From NCBI GenBank assembly GCA_034435395.1, contig DAOTXK010000422.1, forward strand, positions 1 through 5,456: a stretch of 5,456 bases of DNA. The letters run 5' to 3'. Source of the DNA: DAOTXK01 sp034435395 (GTDB taxonomy: Bacteria; Chloroflexota; Anaerolineae; Aggregatilineales; Ch27). The stretch's first letter is position 1; every line of letters begins with the position of its first letter. A program made the translations under genes and the position numbers. Under the pieces are notes generated by a model that was not told the DNA's origin, ran no database searches, and worked only from the letters and a program-made list of their open reading frames with translations. This document shows positions 5,385 to 5,456 of this stretch, one piece after another.

Positions 5385-5456
5385 GGCCCCCGCCGGGACA
5401 GCCCACCGACCAACCAGCGCTATTTTCGCTTAAGGCTATAGGGGTAGAAGTTACGC

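Noticed and set aside
5378..5404. Hairpin GGGCTG/CAGCCC at the end of the FAD-subunit gene as a terminator
   Set aside because: Only 6 bp with a 15-base loop, overlapping the stop codon and without a T-run; such enzymes are usually co-transcribed with further subunits.
5385..5456. Possible start of another gene at the right edge
   Set aside because: No start codon with a ribosome binding site and no supported reading frame is visible in these 72 bases; nothing can be called.

Overview
This GC-rich window of about 5.5 kb holds four recognisable protein genes. Three on the minus strand form most of a BMP/PnrA-type (nucleoside or purine class) ABC importer: two membrane permeases and a substrate-binding protein. 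Divergent from them, on the plus strand, is a xanthine-dehydrogenase/CO-dehydrogenase-type FAD-binding subunit. There is no rRNA, tRNA, CRISPR array or insertion sequence. The high GC content, the Ala/Gly/Arg-rich shadow frames and the style of the transporter and XDH proteins suggest a free-living GC-rich bacterium. Chloroflexota is my best guess, but the window has no phylogenetic marker and this stays an inference.

Layout. Bases 1-89 carry a strong hairpin with a short U-tract, which would end transcripts of the minus-strand substrate-binding gene. Bases 90-2018 (minus) encode a 642-residue secreted substrate-binding protein made of two complete BMP domains fused head to tail, about twice the usual family length. 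Bases 2019-2218 are a 200-base gap holding a good sigma70-like promoter for that gene, a leader hairpin and a second inverted repeat. Bases 2219-3172 and 3169-4302 (both minus) are the two permeases, overlapping by four bases (ATGA) and so very likely translationally coupled. Bases 4303-4463 are a divergent control region with candidate promoters both ways, a perfect 9-bp inverted repeat and a 9-bp direct repeat. Bases 4464-5384 (plus) are the FAD subunit. The last 72 bases carry nothing I can support.

How the parts fit. The permeases would form the membrane channel, the double-domain protein would capture ligand outside the membrane, and an ATPase would power the system. The usual ATPase gene is absent from the window, and the terminator after the binding protein argues against one being co-transcribed downstream. 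The divergent FAD subunit belongs to molybdenum hydroxylases that oxidise purines and other N-heterocycles. The simplest reading is a purine or nucleoside uptake-and-oxidation locus, but the substrate is inferred from neighbourhood and family only.

The most unusual element is the duplicated binding protein. Its two halves align without a gap at a fixed offset of 308 residues (924 bases) and share about 72% identity by hand count, with stretches that are nearly identical even at the DNA level.
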